In this document: piece by piece, positions 18,101 through 26,902 of the stretch
Layout of the letters: every line of letters starts with the position of its first letter
Numbering within the stretch: position 1 is the stretch's first letter
From: VRUE01 sp963780815
Lineage (GTDB): Bacteria; Actinomycetota; Thermoleophilia; Solirubrobacterales; 70-9
Direction of reading: 5' to 3'
Assembly: GCA_963780815.1 (NCBI GenBank)
Contig: CAWADG010000014.1
Location: 186,001 to 250,000, forward strand
Length of the DNA: 64,000 nucleotides
Program-made: the position numbers and the translations under genes
The notes under the pieces: model-generated
The model's database searches: none
The model's input: only the letters and a program-made list of their open reading frames with translations
Told to the model about the DNA's origin: nothing

Positions 18101-19251
18101 GCGAAGAACAACTGACGGCTACCGACCACGACGTCAGCATCGACCTCTACCGCTGGAACGAAGCGACGGACAGCCTGACGCTGCTCTCGATTGGCAACGG
18201 CAAGGGCAACTCCAACGAATGCAGCGCGACCTGGATCGAAGGCTGCGGCGTCCAAGTGCCCAACACCGAACGGCGCTACGCGATGATCCAGGAAATCCCG
18301 TTCGGGCACCCAGGGGTCCCGTTCTATGAGGCCCAGGGGCTCGACGACGTCACCGCCGAAAACACCGGCGACGTCTACTTCTACTCGCCGGAGCTGCTGG
18401 ATGGCAGCAAACTCGGGATCCCGAACCAGCGCAACCTCTACGTCGCCAACGCGGCCGGCCAGGTCCACTTCATCGCGACGATGGACGTCGGCACCGAAGT
18501 CAACCGGATGACCATCTCCCGGGACGGCAAATTCGCCGCCTTCCTGACTGCGTCCCAGCTGACCTCGTACGACAATCGCGGCCTCCGCGAGGTCTATCGC
18601 TACGACTCGGCGGCGGAAACCCTCGTCTGCGCCTCGTGCAGCCCGGAAGGCCCTCCGACCAAGGACGTCACGGTCAGCATGGGCGGGAAGTTCATGTCCG
18701 ACGACGGCCGCACCTTCTTCGCGACCCAGGACTCTCTCGTCCCTCGCGACAAGAACGGTGAAATCACCGACGTCTACGAGTACATCGGCGGACGCCCGCA
18801 GCTGATCAGCGGCGCCCTCGCCGCCCGTGACTTCACCGGCGAAAGCAAAATCCTCGGCCTCTTCGCGAGACCCGAGCACACCGGCCTCGAGGCGGTCAGC
18901 CGCGATGGGCAGGACGTCTTCTTCTCGACGTTCGCAACGCTCGTCGACGAAGACCACAACGGCCAGTTCGTGAAGTTCTACGACGCGCGTACGAACGGTG
19001 GATTCGCGCAGCCGCCAGTGTCCGCCATGTGCAATGCCGCTGACGAGTGCCACGGCGCCGACAGCTCACCGCCGACCCCGCCGACGCTCACCTCCGGGAC
19101 CGACCTCGGAGCGAGCGGCAACATGCCCGTGCAGAAGCCCGCGGCGAAGAAGAAGAAGAAGAAGGCCAAGAAAAAGGCGAAGAAGAAGGCCCACAGGCGG
19201 GCGGCCCACGCCAGGCAGCAGAGCCGACAGGGGGGGCGGAGCAATGGTTGA
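15178..19251 (+). CDS. A2: giant exported NHL-Fn3-DCRAYEL-PD40 protein
   Basis: The product has 1357 residues and is intact. A signal peptide ends near residue 39 (FAASPASA). About residues 45-365 form NHL-like repeats (IAVDNSGGPNEGLIYI). Three Fn3-like repeats cover about 370-660, with YHYR/FHYR/YHFR strand ends. At residue 666 begins the conserved CPNxxVRQ...LPDCRAYELVSP motif seen in A3, A4, A5 and A7. A TolB/PD40-like propeller follows to about 1280, with repeats such as MSDDGRTFFATQDSLVP. AADECHG near 1286 closes that domain. The tail is poly-Lys and ends QGGRSNG. No catalytic motif is seen. The GTG start overlaps the A1 stop (GTGA). The 3' end overlaps B1 by 8 bp. Confidence 0.85.
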   Translation: MSQTAEIRSAGSARIAPRVLLALALAIAASLFAASPASAIYNHQELQAEFPSGCADHANPSVQDLAVDETRQVVYIYCEFGEFGSPGAAVFSVSYSGAPVNWEAVKPYIAGNALIGNPGAANGSLNAGFAGGHIAVDNSGGPNEGLIYILAGGSGLSGGSENIQIFAPTGEFLGSIVVPPFAGDSKDIDVGSDGSVYFLNENRVSKYSPGYNEVARMYTGGSATFSEGNRVAVDGHGAVWTVVNGPQKFEPDQLFTNFPPSLSAEREKFTGKPSPFAPYPLLTGEFNGGIHIAVDPGGRNDLFVNRGNKIEVFSEGNVSEPAFMSSPSFGNAGNVASPGIAATKGHLVFTSAPNAKVSKWGPGQIIPDVHTHQVDVDHVGHTSADLDGEVDLDGGTPVTSCELQIGTTTAYGSPPVPCTPGSFGSDSTVEAEPTGLTTGTLYHYRFKATNEKGTNFGVDRTFVPAFVLKVKTLPPSPVSEHEATLRGSLDPDGKPTEYFFKYGVDTSYGQETEALSAGSGTGVVNLSSVIKDLPSNREFHYRLVATTEGHTTVGQDQVFNTASVPDISGLRATDLTETAATLHASINPVGYPTTYRFEYGPSTAYGQSIPIPDESIGSGTEPVEVEQRVTNLTRGVTYHFRVVATNEPWGTAVSTDTTFDFAPPACPNDHVRQETASSFLPDCRAYELVSPGAAGAVQLFPSQEAWDLFGESQDPLAERGMWALNNGLASSPSRFMFYGLLGTVNGLAAPNLLSTDSYLATRTNSGWVTTLPGLDDHFGTPSGKECSDSMSLCLEYNTDPFGTEERESEAYLYNAQGKFIERLPSISNIIPGANEYKGAHRTSADFTNYAFSSNEAKGIFGEPYPGVAFTVDGQTTGAGSAYDNDLQHRSVELISRVPGGGMIPQNGASSKAIQFPGISADGSHILMMTEGGVPPGPPFHLYMTVDDALHYDVSKGSAVEFVGMTRDGSSVTFTSEEQLTATDHDVSIDLYRWNEATDSLTLLSIGNGKGNSNECSATWIEGCGVQVPNTERRYAMIQEIPFGHPGVPFYEAQGLDDVTAENTGDVYFYSPELLDGSKLGIPNQRNLYVANAAGQVHFIATMDVGTEVNRMTISRDGKFAAFLTASQLTSYDNRGLREVYRYDSAAETLVCASCSPEGPPTKDVTVSMGGKFMSDDGRTFFATQDSLVPRDKNGEITDVYEYIGGRPQLISGALAARDFTGESKILGLFARPEHTGLEAVSRDGQDVFFSTFATLVDEDHNGQFVKFYDARTNGGFAQPPVSAMCNAADECHGADSSPPTPPTLTSGTDLGASGNMPVQKPAAKKKKKKAKKKAKKKAHRRAAHARQQSRQGGRSNG

Positions 19252-22093
19252 TCGGAGGACTAGCGAGGAGACGAGGATGACGATGTCTGGCCGATCGACA
19301 GCAGCGACGCTTCCGGCGTCGGGCTCGACGCTCGCAAGGGCGGTCGCGCTCCTTCTCGCCCTCGTGACGCTGATGACGTGCGCGGCCGCCGTGATGTCGA
19401 GCCCCGCCTCGGCGGCGACGAGAGAAGAAATCGAAGAACAACTCGGCTTCACCAAATTCGCGATGGAACCCAGCGACACCCAGGCGGGCGGGCATCCCGA
19501 TCTCAACATCGTCACCGAATGGGTCAGCGGCGGAATCTTCGCCGGCGGCGGCCCGCTGCCGACGCTGCGGCGTCTCAAGCTCCACACGCCGACGGGGTTC
19601 ATCGGCGATCCGCACGTGACCCCGAAATGCAGCCTGACCGAGTTCAGCAGCGGCGCCTGCCCGGTCGACTCGCAGATCGGGACGGTCTCGGTCCCGAACC
19701 TGGGGATCTTCGGGATCTTCTTCCCGCTCTACAACATGGAGACGAACCCCGACCAGGCCGGTCTGCTCGCCTTCACGACGCCGCTGATCGCCGCCCCGGT
19801 GTTCATCGAACTGACCTCGCGGACCAACAGCGACTACGGGCTCGACGCCGTCTCGACCCCGCAGATCAAGCTCGGGATCAACTCCCTCGAAACAAATCTG
19901 TGGGGTGTCCCGGCCGACCCGAAACATGACAAGCATCGCTTCAAAGTGCCTCTCACCGGCCTCGCCGCGTGCTTCAACTACCAGAATGGCTGCCCGGCCG
20001 GGGGTGAAGGGAGCGAAACCTTCGCGAAATCGAACATCCCGGAAAAGCCGTTCCTCCAGAACCCGACCACCTGCGGCGTCGAACTGATCGGCCGCGGGGA
20101 GGTCGAATACTACGAAGACTATGAAGTGAGCGGCGAAGCCGTATACCCGGCGACGACAGGATGCCAGCAGCTGAGCTTCTCGCCGAGCGTGCTGGCGAAG
20201 CCGACCACGGACCGCTCCGACACCGCCTCTGGCCTCGACCTGACGATCAAAGTCCCGCAGTCCCAGAGCGGCGAAACACCCGCCTCATCGGAGCTCCGAA
20301 CCTCGCTGATCACGTTGCCGGAAGGTTTCACGATCAACCCGAACGCGGCCGACGGCAAGGTCGCCTGCCCGGACATCCAGGCGAATATCGGCACGCTGTT
20401 CGAAGCGCACTGTCCGCAGTTCTCGAAGATCGCGTCGCTGAGTCTCGACGTCGCCGCGCTCCCGGGGCCGATCCCCGGTTCGATCTACCTGGCTGAACCG
20501 AAACCCGGAAATCCGTACCGGGTGATCCTCGCCGCCGACGGCTTCGCCACGCACGTCAAGCTCCTCGGCTCGGTGCGGCCCGATCCGCAGACGGGCCAGC
20601 TGACGCTCGCCTTCGAAGACCTGCCGCAGGCGCCATTGCAGGAATTCGACGTCCACGTCTTCGGCTCCGAACGAGGCCTCTTCGCCTCGCCGCCGAAGTG
20701 CGGCCACACACCGGTCAAATCGGAGTTCGTGCCCTGGGATGGACAGTTGCTCAACTCGCACTCCACCGGGTTCATGGACTTCACCGGCGCACCGAACGGA
20801 AACGGGTGTCCGGGGGCCACGAGGCCGTTTGCGCCCGTCGCCCGCTCGGGGGTCGCCAACAACACGGCCGGCCAGCACAGCCCGTTCAGCATCACCGTCA
20901 GCCGCAGCGACGGTGACCAGAACCTGACCGGGCTCAACGTCAACACGGCGCCGGGCTTCGCGGCCACCCTCCGGGGCGTTCCGTACTGCCCGGAGTCCGC
21001 GATCGAACTGCTGCACAACCCCGCCCACACAGGAAAAGAAGAGCTGGCCTCGCCGGCATGTTCCGCGGCGAGCCAGATCGGCACCGCGACCGCCGGAGTC
21101 GGCGCCGGCAACCATCCGCTCTACACGCCGGGCAGCGTTTACCTGGCCGGTCCATATAAGAGAGCGCCGCTGAGCCTCGTGGTCGTGGTCCCCGCCGTCT
21201 CCGGCCCCTATGACCTCGGAAACGTGGTCGTGCGCTCGGCGATCTCGGTCGATCCCGTCACCGCCCAGGTGAAGACGGTTTCCGACCCGATCCCCCAGAT
21301 CCTGGAAGGCGTCCCGCTGCGGCTCCGCTCGCTGCTCGTCAACCTCGATCGGCCCAACTTCACGCTCAACCCGACCAACTGCGACAAACTCAGCGTCGAC
21401 ACCGCCTCCTTCGGAAACGAAGGCGCCGAGTTCGACCAGTCGGGCCTGTTCCAGGTCGCCAACTGCGCGAACCTGAACTTCGCCCCGAAGCTGGGCCTGA
21501 AGCTGAACGGATCGACGAAGCGGCGCGGGCATCCGGCGGTCAGGGCGCAGCTGACGACGGGCGAAGGGGAAGCGAACCTCAAGCGCGCCGTCGTAACGAT
21601 GCCGAAGAACGAGCTCCTGGACAATGCCCACATCGGCACCGTCTGCACGCGGGTCCAGTTCGCGTCGGAGACGTGCCCGGCGGACTCGGTCTACGGCACG
21701 GCGACGGCGTACACGCCGCTCCTCGACCAGCCGCTGACCGGCCCCGTCTACCTGCGGTCCTCGACGACGAAACTGCCGGACCTGGTCGCCGACCTGCGAG
21801 GTCAGTTCGACATCGAGCTCGCCGGCAAGATCGACACGGCGAAGAAGGGCGGGCTGCGAACGACATTCAACTCCGTGCCCGACGCGCCGGTGTCGAAATT
21901 CGTCCTCGAACTTCAGGGCGGCAAGAAGGGCCTGCTGGTGAACAGCAAGAGCCTCTGCAAGGCCGACCGCAAGGCAAACGTCGAAATGACCGGCCAGAAC
22001 GGGCGCACCGACAACGGCAGCGTCAAGCTGCAGAGCTCCTGCGGCTCGAAGGCGTCGCGACATAAGCGCCACCACAGAAGGGCGGTGCGGTAG
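19244..22093 (+). CDS. B1: exported AGGHPD-family four-repeat protein (type I)
   Basis: The product has 949 residues from an ATG that overlaps the A2 stop (ATGGTTGA). A second ATG at 19277, with AGGAG six bases upstream, may also serve. A signal peptide ends near SSPASAA. The mature start carries the family hallmark AGGHPDLN. Four copies of one module follow, each with a first Cys, then a CPxxSxIG-like segment. First cysteines lie near nucleotides 19628, 20368, 20987 and 21646; examples are CPVDSQIGT and CSAASQIGT. Each module ends in PLxGxVYLxxP-like strands. The pattern suggests four beta-rich domains joined in series, perhaps with disulfides. I know no function for this family. It belongs with B3 and B5. 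Confidence 0.8.
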   Translation: MVDRRTSEETRMTMSGRSTAATLPASGSTLARAVALLLALVTLMTCAAAVMSSPASAATREEIEEQLGFTKFAMEPSDTQAGGHPDLNIVTEWVSGGIFAGGGPLPTLRRLKLHTPTGFIGDPHVTPKCSLTEFSSGACPVDSQIGTVSVPNLGIFGIFFPLYNMETNPDQAGLLAFTTPLIAAPVFIELTSRTNSDYGLDAVSTPQIKLGINSLETNLWGVPADPKHDKHRFKVPLTGLAACFNYQNGCPAGGEGSETFAKSNIPEKPFLQNPTTCGVELIGRGEVEYYEDYEVSGEAVYPATTGCQQLSFSPSVLAKPTTDRSDTASGLDLTIKVPQSQSGETPASSELRTSLITLPEGFTINPNAADGKVACPDIQANIGTLFEAHCPQFSKIASLSLDVAALPGPIPGSIYLAEPKPGNPYRVILAADGFATHVKLLGSVRPDPQTGQLTLAFEDLPQAPLQEFDVHVFGSERGLFASPPKCGHTPVKSEFVPWDGQLLNSHSTGFMDFTGAPNGNGCPGATRPFAPVARSGVANNTAGQHSPFSITVSRSDGDQNLTGLNVNTAPGFAATLRGVPYCPESAIELLHNPAHTGKEELASPACSAASQIGTATAGVGAGNHPLYTPGSVYLAGPYKRAPLSLVVVVPAVSGPYDLGNVVVRSAISVDPVTAQVKTVSDPIPQILEGVPLRLRSLLVNLDRPNFTLNPTNCDKLSVDTASFGNEGAEFDQSGLFQVANCANLNFAPKLGLKLNGSTKRRGHPAVRAQLTTGEGEANLKRAVVTMPKNELLDNAHIGTVCTRVQFASETCPADSVYGTATAYTPLLDQPLTGPVYLRSSTTKLPDLVADLRGQFDIELAGKIDTAKKGGLRTTFNSVPDAPVSKFVLELQGGKKGLLVNSKSLCKADRKANVEMTGQNGRTDNGSVKLQSSCGSKASRHKRHHRRAVR

Positions 22094-22095
22094 CG

Positions 22096-23426
22096 ATGGG
22101 GACCACGAGGAGAGAGCCGAAAACGATGACTGACACCGGCAAGCAAACGGGAGGGGCAGTGAGGTCGATTCGGATCCTGATCGCAATCGCCGCCGCATGC
22201 CGCCGCACTCGCCACCTGTCTGTTCCTGGCGGTCGGGTCCGCGAGCGCGAAGACGGTCTACAAATACGTCTACTCCGGGGAATCGTTCGACGGCAGCGGC
22301 TCGACGAAAGGTCAGTTCAAATCGCTCGGCGGCATCGACTACGAGCCGGCGACGGAAAAGCTGTACGTCAGCGTGCCCGGCTCGCCGGGCGTGATCGACA
22401 AGTTCAACAAGAACGGCACCCCCGCGAACTTCAGCGCCCTCAACAACGGCGCCGGCCGCGACTTCATCGACCTCGGCAAACAGGCCGGCGGCGAAATCTC
22501 GGTCGACACCTCCGACAACGCAGCGACCAAGGGCAACATCTACCTTCGGCCGGGGCGCCCTTTTTCGGCTACCACCCGAACGGGTTGCCGATCGAACCCG
22601 CGTTCAACGAGATCAAGTTCGGCGAAGCCGGCAAACCCGGAATCGAGCCTCGACTCAGGGCTGCGGCGCGACCGCCGGCCCGAACGGCGAATACTGGGAT
22701 TTCACACACGGCAACGGGCAGCCGGAGATCCATAGGCGCAACCTCGAAACATTCGAAGCGGAAGTCACCTACCTGACCGAGGGAACCTTCGGCACGTCCC
22801 GACGTGTGCAGCATGAAGGTGGATAGCCAGGGGAACTTCTACGGCCTCTGGGAACACGGGTTCTTCGGCGGAGAAGAAGAGATCGTCAAATTGCCGCCCG
22901 AACCGGTTGCGGACACCGCTGGCGGAACGGCTGAAAAGCCTCCCGAGAGGGAACACGCGCTACAGGCTGAATGCGGCCTGCTGCGGCGAGGGCTTCTTCG
23001 AGGCAACCGCCCAGACCATATCGCCGTTGATCGATCCGACGACGACGTATTCGTCAGCGAATCGACCACCGCCTTCCCGAACCAACGCGATCTCGCTGTA
23101 CGACTCCAAGGGTGGACTGGTGACCCAGTTCGGCTGAAGCCGAAGGCAGCTACTGAAGGTCTCGACGAGCGTGGGCGGGATCACGGTCGATCCCGTCACC
23201 CACGACGTCTACGTGACGAACAACCGCGACTACGGCGGCGAAGTGCGCCACGTCGAGAAATTCGTCCGCGGCCCGTCGTTCACCGTCCCGACGACCGACA
23301 CCGAGCAGCCGACACAGCCGGCGAACGCGACCGAAGGCAGTCCTTCACGGAACCCTCAACCCCGACGGCGAACAGACCATCGCCTGCTGGTTCGAATACG
23401 GCCTGACCCAGAGCCTGGGCTCGGTC
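22096..23426 (+). pseudogene. A3 N-terminal part, riddled with frameshifts
   Basis: The start at 22096 leads into a signal peptide (VRSIRILIAIAAA) that shifts frame at an extra T near 22198 and continues ALATCLFLAVGSASAKTVYK. NHL-like segments are legible in successive frames: IDYEPATEKLYVSVPG, YHPNGLPIEPAFNEIKFGEA, GPNGEYWDFTHGNGQPEI, VDSQGNFYGLWEHGFFGGEE and ITVDPVTHDVYVTNNRDYGG. At least seven single-base shifts occur within about 1.1 kb (near 22198, 22555, 22650, 22798, around 22940-23100, and near 23340). Codons between shifts remain intact and family-like. That fits poor consensus sequence at least as well as true decay. The downstream part of the same gene is intact. Confidence 0.7.
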
Positions 23427-26400
23427 GTGCCCTGCTCCCAGGGAATGGAACTGAGCGGAACCAGCAACATCAACGTGACCGCACCTGTCGGTGGCCTCAA
23501 AAAGGGAACCAAGTACTGGGTGAAGCTGTTCTCCGCGAACGAAAACGAAATCATCTCCGACGGCGGGCCGGAAAAGTTCATCGCCCAGTCCAAACCGATC
23601 TTCAGCTCGACGTTCGTCAGCAAGATCAACACCGACGGCGCCAACTTCAACTCGACGATCGACCCCAACGGCGGCCGCACCTGGTACCACTGGGAATACG
23701 GCCCGGACACGTCCTACGGGCAGACGACGCCCGATAGGCGACTGCGTCGCGAAGACTCGACCGAGCTCGAACTCCCGGAAGCGCTGACCGAACCGTACGC
23801 GGTGAAGGACCTGGTCTCGGGCTTCGAACCCGGCAAACCGGTCCACTTCCGCGTCGTCGCCCACAACGAACAGGGCACGACGGTCGGCGAAGACCAGGAA
23901 TTCGTCACCTACCTCCAGGAAGGCGAGCCGAGCTGCCCGAACTCGCTGGTCCGCCAGCAGACGGGCTCCGCCCTGCTCCTCGACTGCCGCGCGTACGAGC
24001 TCGCGTCGACCCACTACAGCGGCGGCCACGACGTCGTCTCCTCGACGATCCCTGGCATGAAACCGCTCGTCTCCTATCCGGATGCCAGCGGCCGGGTGCT
24101 CTACACGCTCGACTCGGCCGTGGTACCGGGCGTTTCCGGTGATCCGACCAACCTCGGCCGCGACCCCTACGTCGCCGTCCGCGGCGCCGACGGCTGGACG
24201 ACCGAATACGTCGGACTGCCCTCCGGCGGCATGACCGATCCGGGGACCTTCGGGTCGCCCCTGCTAGAAGCCGACGACGGGCTGAATCAGTTCGCCTTCG
24301 GGGGAGAAGAAATCTGTGACCCCTGCTTCTCGGACGGCTCGACCAACATCCCGCTCCGGCGCTCCAATGGAAGCCTCGAAAAGGGCATGGCCGGCAGCCT
24401 CAGCCCGGCTGCCGACGCGGCCGGCGAGGTGCGCAAGCGCTTCTCCGCCGACGGCTCGACCTTCGTCTTCGGCGCCGACAAGAAATTCGAGTCAACGGGC
24501 AACGAAGGCAGCGTCTCGATCTACTCGCGCGACCTGAAATCCGGCGCCACCCAGGTCGTATCGAAGCTCCCGAACGGCTCGACGATGACCGGAGCCGGGA
24601 TCGCCGAGCTCGACGTCTCGGCCGACGGCCAGCGGGTGCTGGTCGGGAAACAGGTCGGCGAAGACAGCGCCGGCAATGAGTTCTTCGACCTCTACATGCA
24701 CGAGGGCGGCAGCGCCAACTCGGTCGTGGTCGTCGAATCCCCGAGCGGGGTCGAGTTCAACGGGATGACCTCCGACGGCAGCAAGGTCTTCTTCACGACG
24801 GCCGACAAACTCGCCGGCGACACCGACAACGGCAACGACTTCTTCGTGGCCGATGTCGGCACCTCCTCGGCGACGATCACCAGGCTCTCGACCGGGACGG
24901 GAGGGACCGGGAACACGGACTCCTGCGAACCGATCAGCAACTGGAACGTCGTCTCCGGCGGCCCCAATTGCGGCACCGTGGCGATCGCGGGCGGCGGCGG
25001 CGTGGCGAGCGGCGACGGGACCGCGTACTTCGCCAGCCCCGAGCTCCTCGATGGGGCGGGGAACGGCACTGTGAACCAGGCGAACCTCTACGTCGTCAGG
25101 CCGGGCGACCCGCCGCACTTCGTCGCGACGATCGACTCGAGCCTGGTCAAGCCCGGGCAGGCGCCGCCCAAACACCCGCTGGCGAATGCCGCCTTCGCGA
25201 CGGCCCTGAAAAACCCCGAAGCGCTGGCGGTCGACCAGGCGACCGGGGACCTCTACGTCCTCGAACGCGGGTTCCCGCAGGGAGTCAGCCGCTGGGACTC
25301 CGAAGGGCACGCGAAGAACTTCACCGCCGGCCCCAACGCGGGCACGAACAAGGTCCTCGTCGAAATGGCGGGCGGCACCGCCGAAGCCCAGGTCGCCTTC
25401 GATAGCTCGGGCGGGGTCTTCAACGGCGATTTCTACGTCACCAACGGCGGCGGCAACATCAAGATCTTCGCCGGCAGCGGCGAAGAACTCGGCACGATCG
25501 GCGGCTTCAGCTACGAGTGCGGGGTCGCCGTCGACCAGTCCAACGGCGCCCTCTACGTCGGCGACTACGGCTACGGCGGAGTCAAGCGCCTGATGCCGAC
25601 GTCCGGCACGACACCGGTCAGCGCCGCCAACTACACCGAAACAAGCCTCCACACGCAGGGCATGAACCCCTGCCAGGTGGGGGCGGACACCGCCGGCAAC
25701 GTCTACGCGTCGAACTGGTCGAACGGGCCGACCAAAAAGTTCCAGGCCTCTGACTTCGAAGCCGCCGGGCCGACCGAGGAAGGCGTCGCCGTCGCGTCCA
25801 ACTCGAGCAGCATGTATACCGATCCGGCGACCGACGACGTCTACGTAAACGAAAGGACCCAGATCGGCCGCTACGACTCCTCGGGGAACCTGATCCAGAC
25901 GATCGGGAGCACCGAAACCCTCGGCAGCAACTCGCGCGGCGTCGCGATCAACTCGACGACCGGGCACATCTATGCCTCGAAGACGCCCGCCGTCGTCGAG
26001 TTCGGAATCGAAGTGGTTCCCTACGAACCGATCGACAACCCGGCCGTCGTCCACGGCGTCCGCGACTCCGGCACGCACAGCTACGAAGACTTCCAGGTGA
26101 CGCCCGACGGGCGCTATGCCCTGTTCAGCTCGGTCGTGCCGCTGACCGGGTTCAAGAACCAGGGCCACAGCGAGCTCTACCGCTACGACTCACGAGGGCA
26201 GGCGGACTCGGTCGCCTGCCCGTCGTGTGCGCCGACGCTCCAGCCTGCGCTGAACGACGTGAAGCTGACGCCGTACGGGCTCAGCCTGACCGACGACGGG
26301 CGCGTGTTCTTCACGACGAAGGACTCGTTCGTCCTCCGCGACACGAACGGCAAGGCGGACGCATATGAGTGGTCGAGCGGGAAGACCCAGCTGATCTCGA

Positions 26401-26876
26401 CCGGCCTCGGCCCCGATGACTCGGCGCTGCTCTCGGCCAGCGCCGACGGCAAGGACGCGTTCTTCTTCACCCGGGACGTGCTGTCTCGCCAGGACGGCAA
26501 CGGCAGCGCCGTCAAGGTCTACGACGCGCGCGAGGGCGGCGGCTTCCTGTTCGAAGACACCTCGAAGCCATGCTCCGCCTCGGATGAGTGCCACGGCGCC
26601 GGGACCGAACAGCCGCCGGCGCCGGACATCAACTCGCTAACCGGTGAAGGGCCGGTTCGCCACCCGAAGGAAGCGGCCGACTGCAGCCAGCTCGAACGCA
26701 AGGCCAAGAAGGCGAACGAACGCGCCGCCCAGCTGCAGCGCAAGGCGGACCAGGCCAACTCCTCGGCCCAGTCACGGAAGCTCCGCAAGCAGGCGAAGCA
26801 GGCGGCCAAGCAGGCTCGAAAGCTGGAAAAGCAGGCCAAGTCCTGTAACCGGTCGAGCGGGGGAGGAAGCAAGTGA
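23427..26876 (+). CDS. A3: exported Fn3-DCRAYEL-PD40 protein with inserted NHL propeller
   Basis: This intact frame is the body of A3, about 1149 residues. Two Fn3-like repeats lead to CPNSLVRQQTGSALLLDCRA (near 23935), followed by YELA, the same junction module as in A2/A4/A5/A7. A PD40/TolB-like propeller follows, with CDPCFSDGSTNIPLRRSNG also found in A5. Between about 25150 and 25990 lies an extra NHL-type stretch (ALAVDQATGDLYVLERGFPQ, NGALYVGDYGYGGVKRL) that A5 lacks. The PD40 repeats then resume (LTDDGRVFFTTKDSFVLRD) to SASDECHG. The tail is a Lys/Ala/Gln coiled coil bounded by two cysteines, like A1. The stop overlaps a GTG upstream of B2. Confidence 0.8.
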   Translation: MPCSQGMELSGTSNINVTAPVGGLKKGTKYWVKLFSANENEIISDGGPEKFIAQSKPIFSSTFVSKINTDGANFNSTIDPNGGRTWYHWEYGPDTSYGQTTPDRRLRREDSTELELPEALTEPYAVKDLVSGFEPGKPVHFRVVAHNEQGTTVGEDQEFVTYLQEGEPSCPNSLVRQQTGSALLLDCRAYELASTHYSGGHDVVSSTIPGMKPLVSYPDASGRVLYTLDSAVVPGVSGDPTNLGRDPYVAVRGADGWTTEYVGLPSGGMTDPGTFGSPLLEADDGLNQFAFGGEEICDPCFSDGSTNIPLRRSNGSLEKGMAGSLSPAADAAGEVRKRFSADGSTFVFGADKKFESTGNEGSVSIYSRDLKSGATQVVSKLPNGSTMTGAGIAELDVSADGQRVLVGKQVGEDSAGNEFFDLYMHEGGSANSVVVVESPSGVEFNGMTSDGSKVFFTTADKLAGDTDNGNDFFVADVGTSSATITRLSTGTGGTGNTDSCEPISNWNVVSGGPNCGTVAIAGGGGVASGDGTAYFASPELLDGAGNGTVNQANLYVVRPGDPPHFVATIDSSLVKPGQAPPKHPLANAAFATALKNPEALAVDQATGDLYVLERGFPQGVSRWDSEGHAKNFTAGPNAGTNKVLVEMAGGTAEAQVAFDSSGGVFNGDFYVTNGGGNIKIFAGSGEELGTIGGFSYECGVAVDQSNGALYVGDYGYGGVKRLMPTSGTTPVSAANYTETSLHTQGMNPCQVGADTAGNVYASNWSNGPTKKFQASDFEAAGPTEEGVAVASNSSSMYTDPATDDVYVNERTQIGRYDSSGNLIQTIGSTETLGSNSRGVAINSTTGHIYASKTPAVVEFGIEVVPYEPIDNPAVVHGVRDSGTHSYEDFQVTPDGRYALFSSVVPLTGFKNQGHSELYRYDSRGQADSVACPSCAPTLQPALNDVKLTPYGLSLTDDGRVFFTTKDSFVLRDTNGKADAYEWSSGKTQLISTGLGPDDSALLSASADGKDAFFFTRDVLSRQDGNGSAVKVYDAREGGGFLFEDTSKPCSASDECHGAGTEQPPAPDINSLTGEGPVRHPKEAADCSQLERKAKKANERAAQLQRKADQANSSAQSRKLRKQAKQAAKQARKLEKQAKSCNRSSGGGSK

Positions 26877-26902
26877 GGGGCTCGAGGATCGGCAAGGAGA
26901 GA

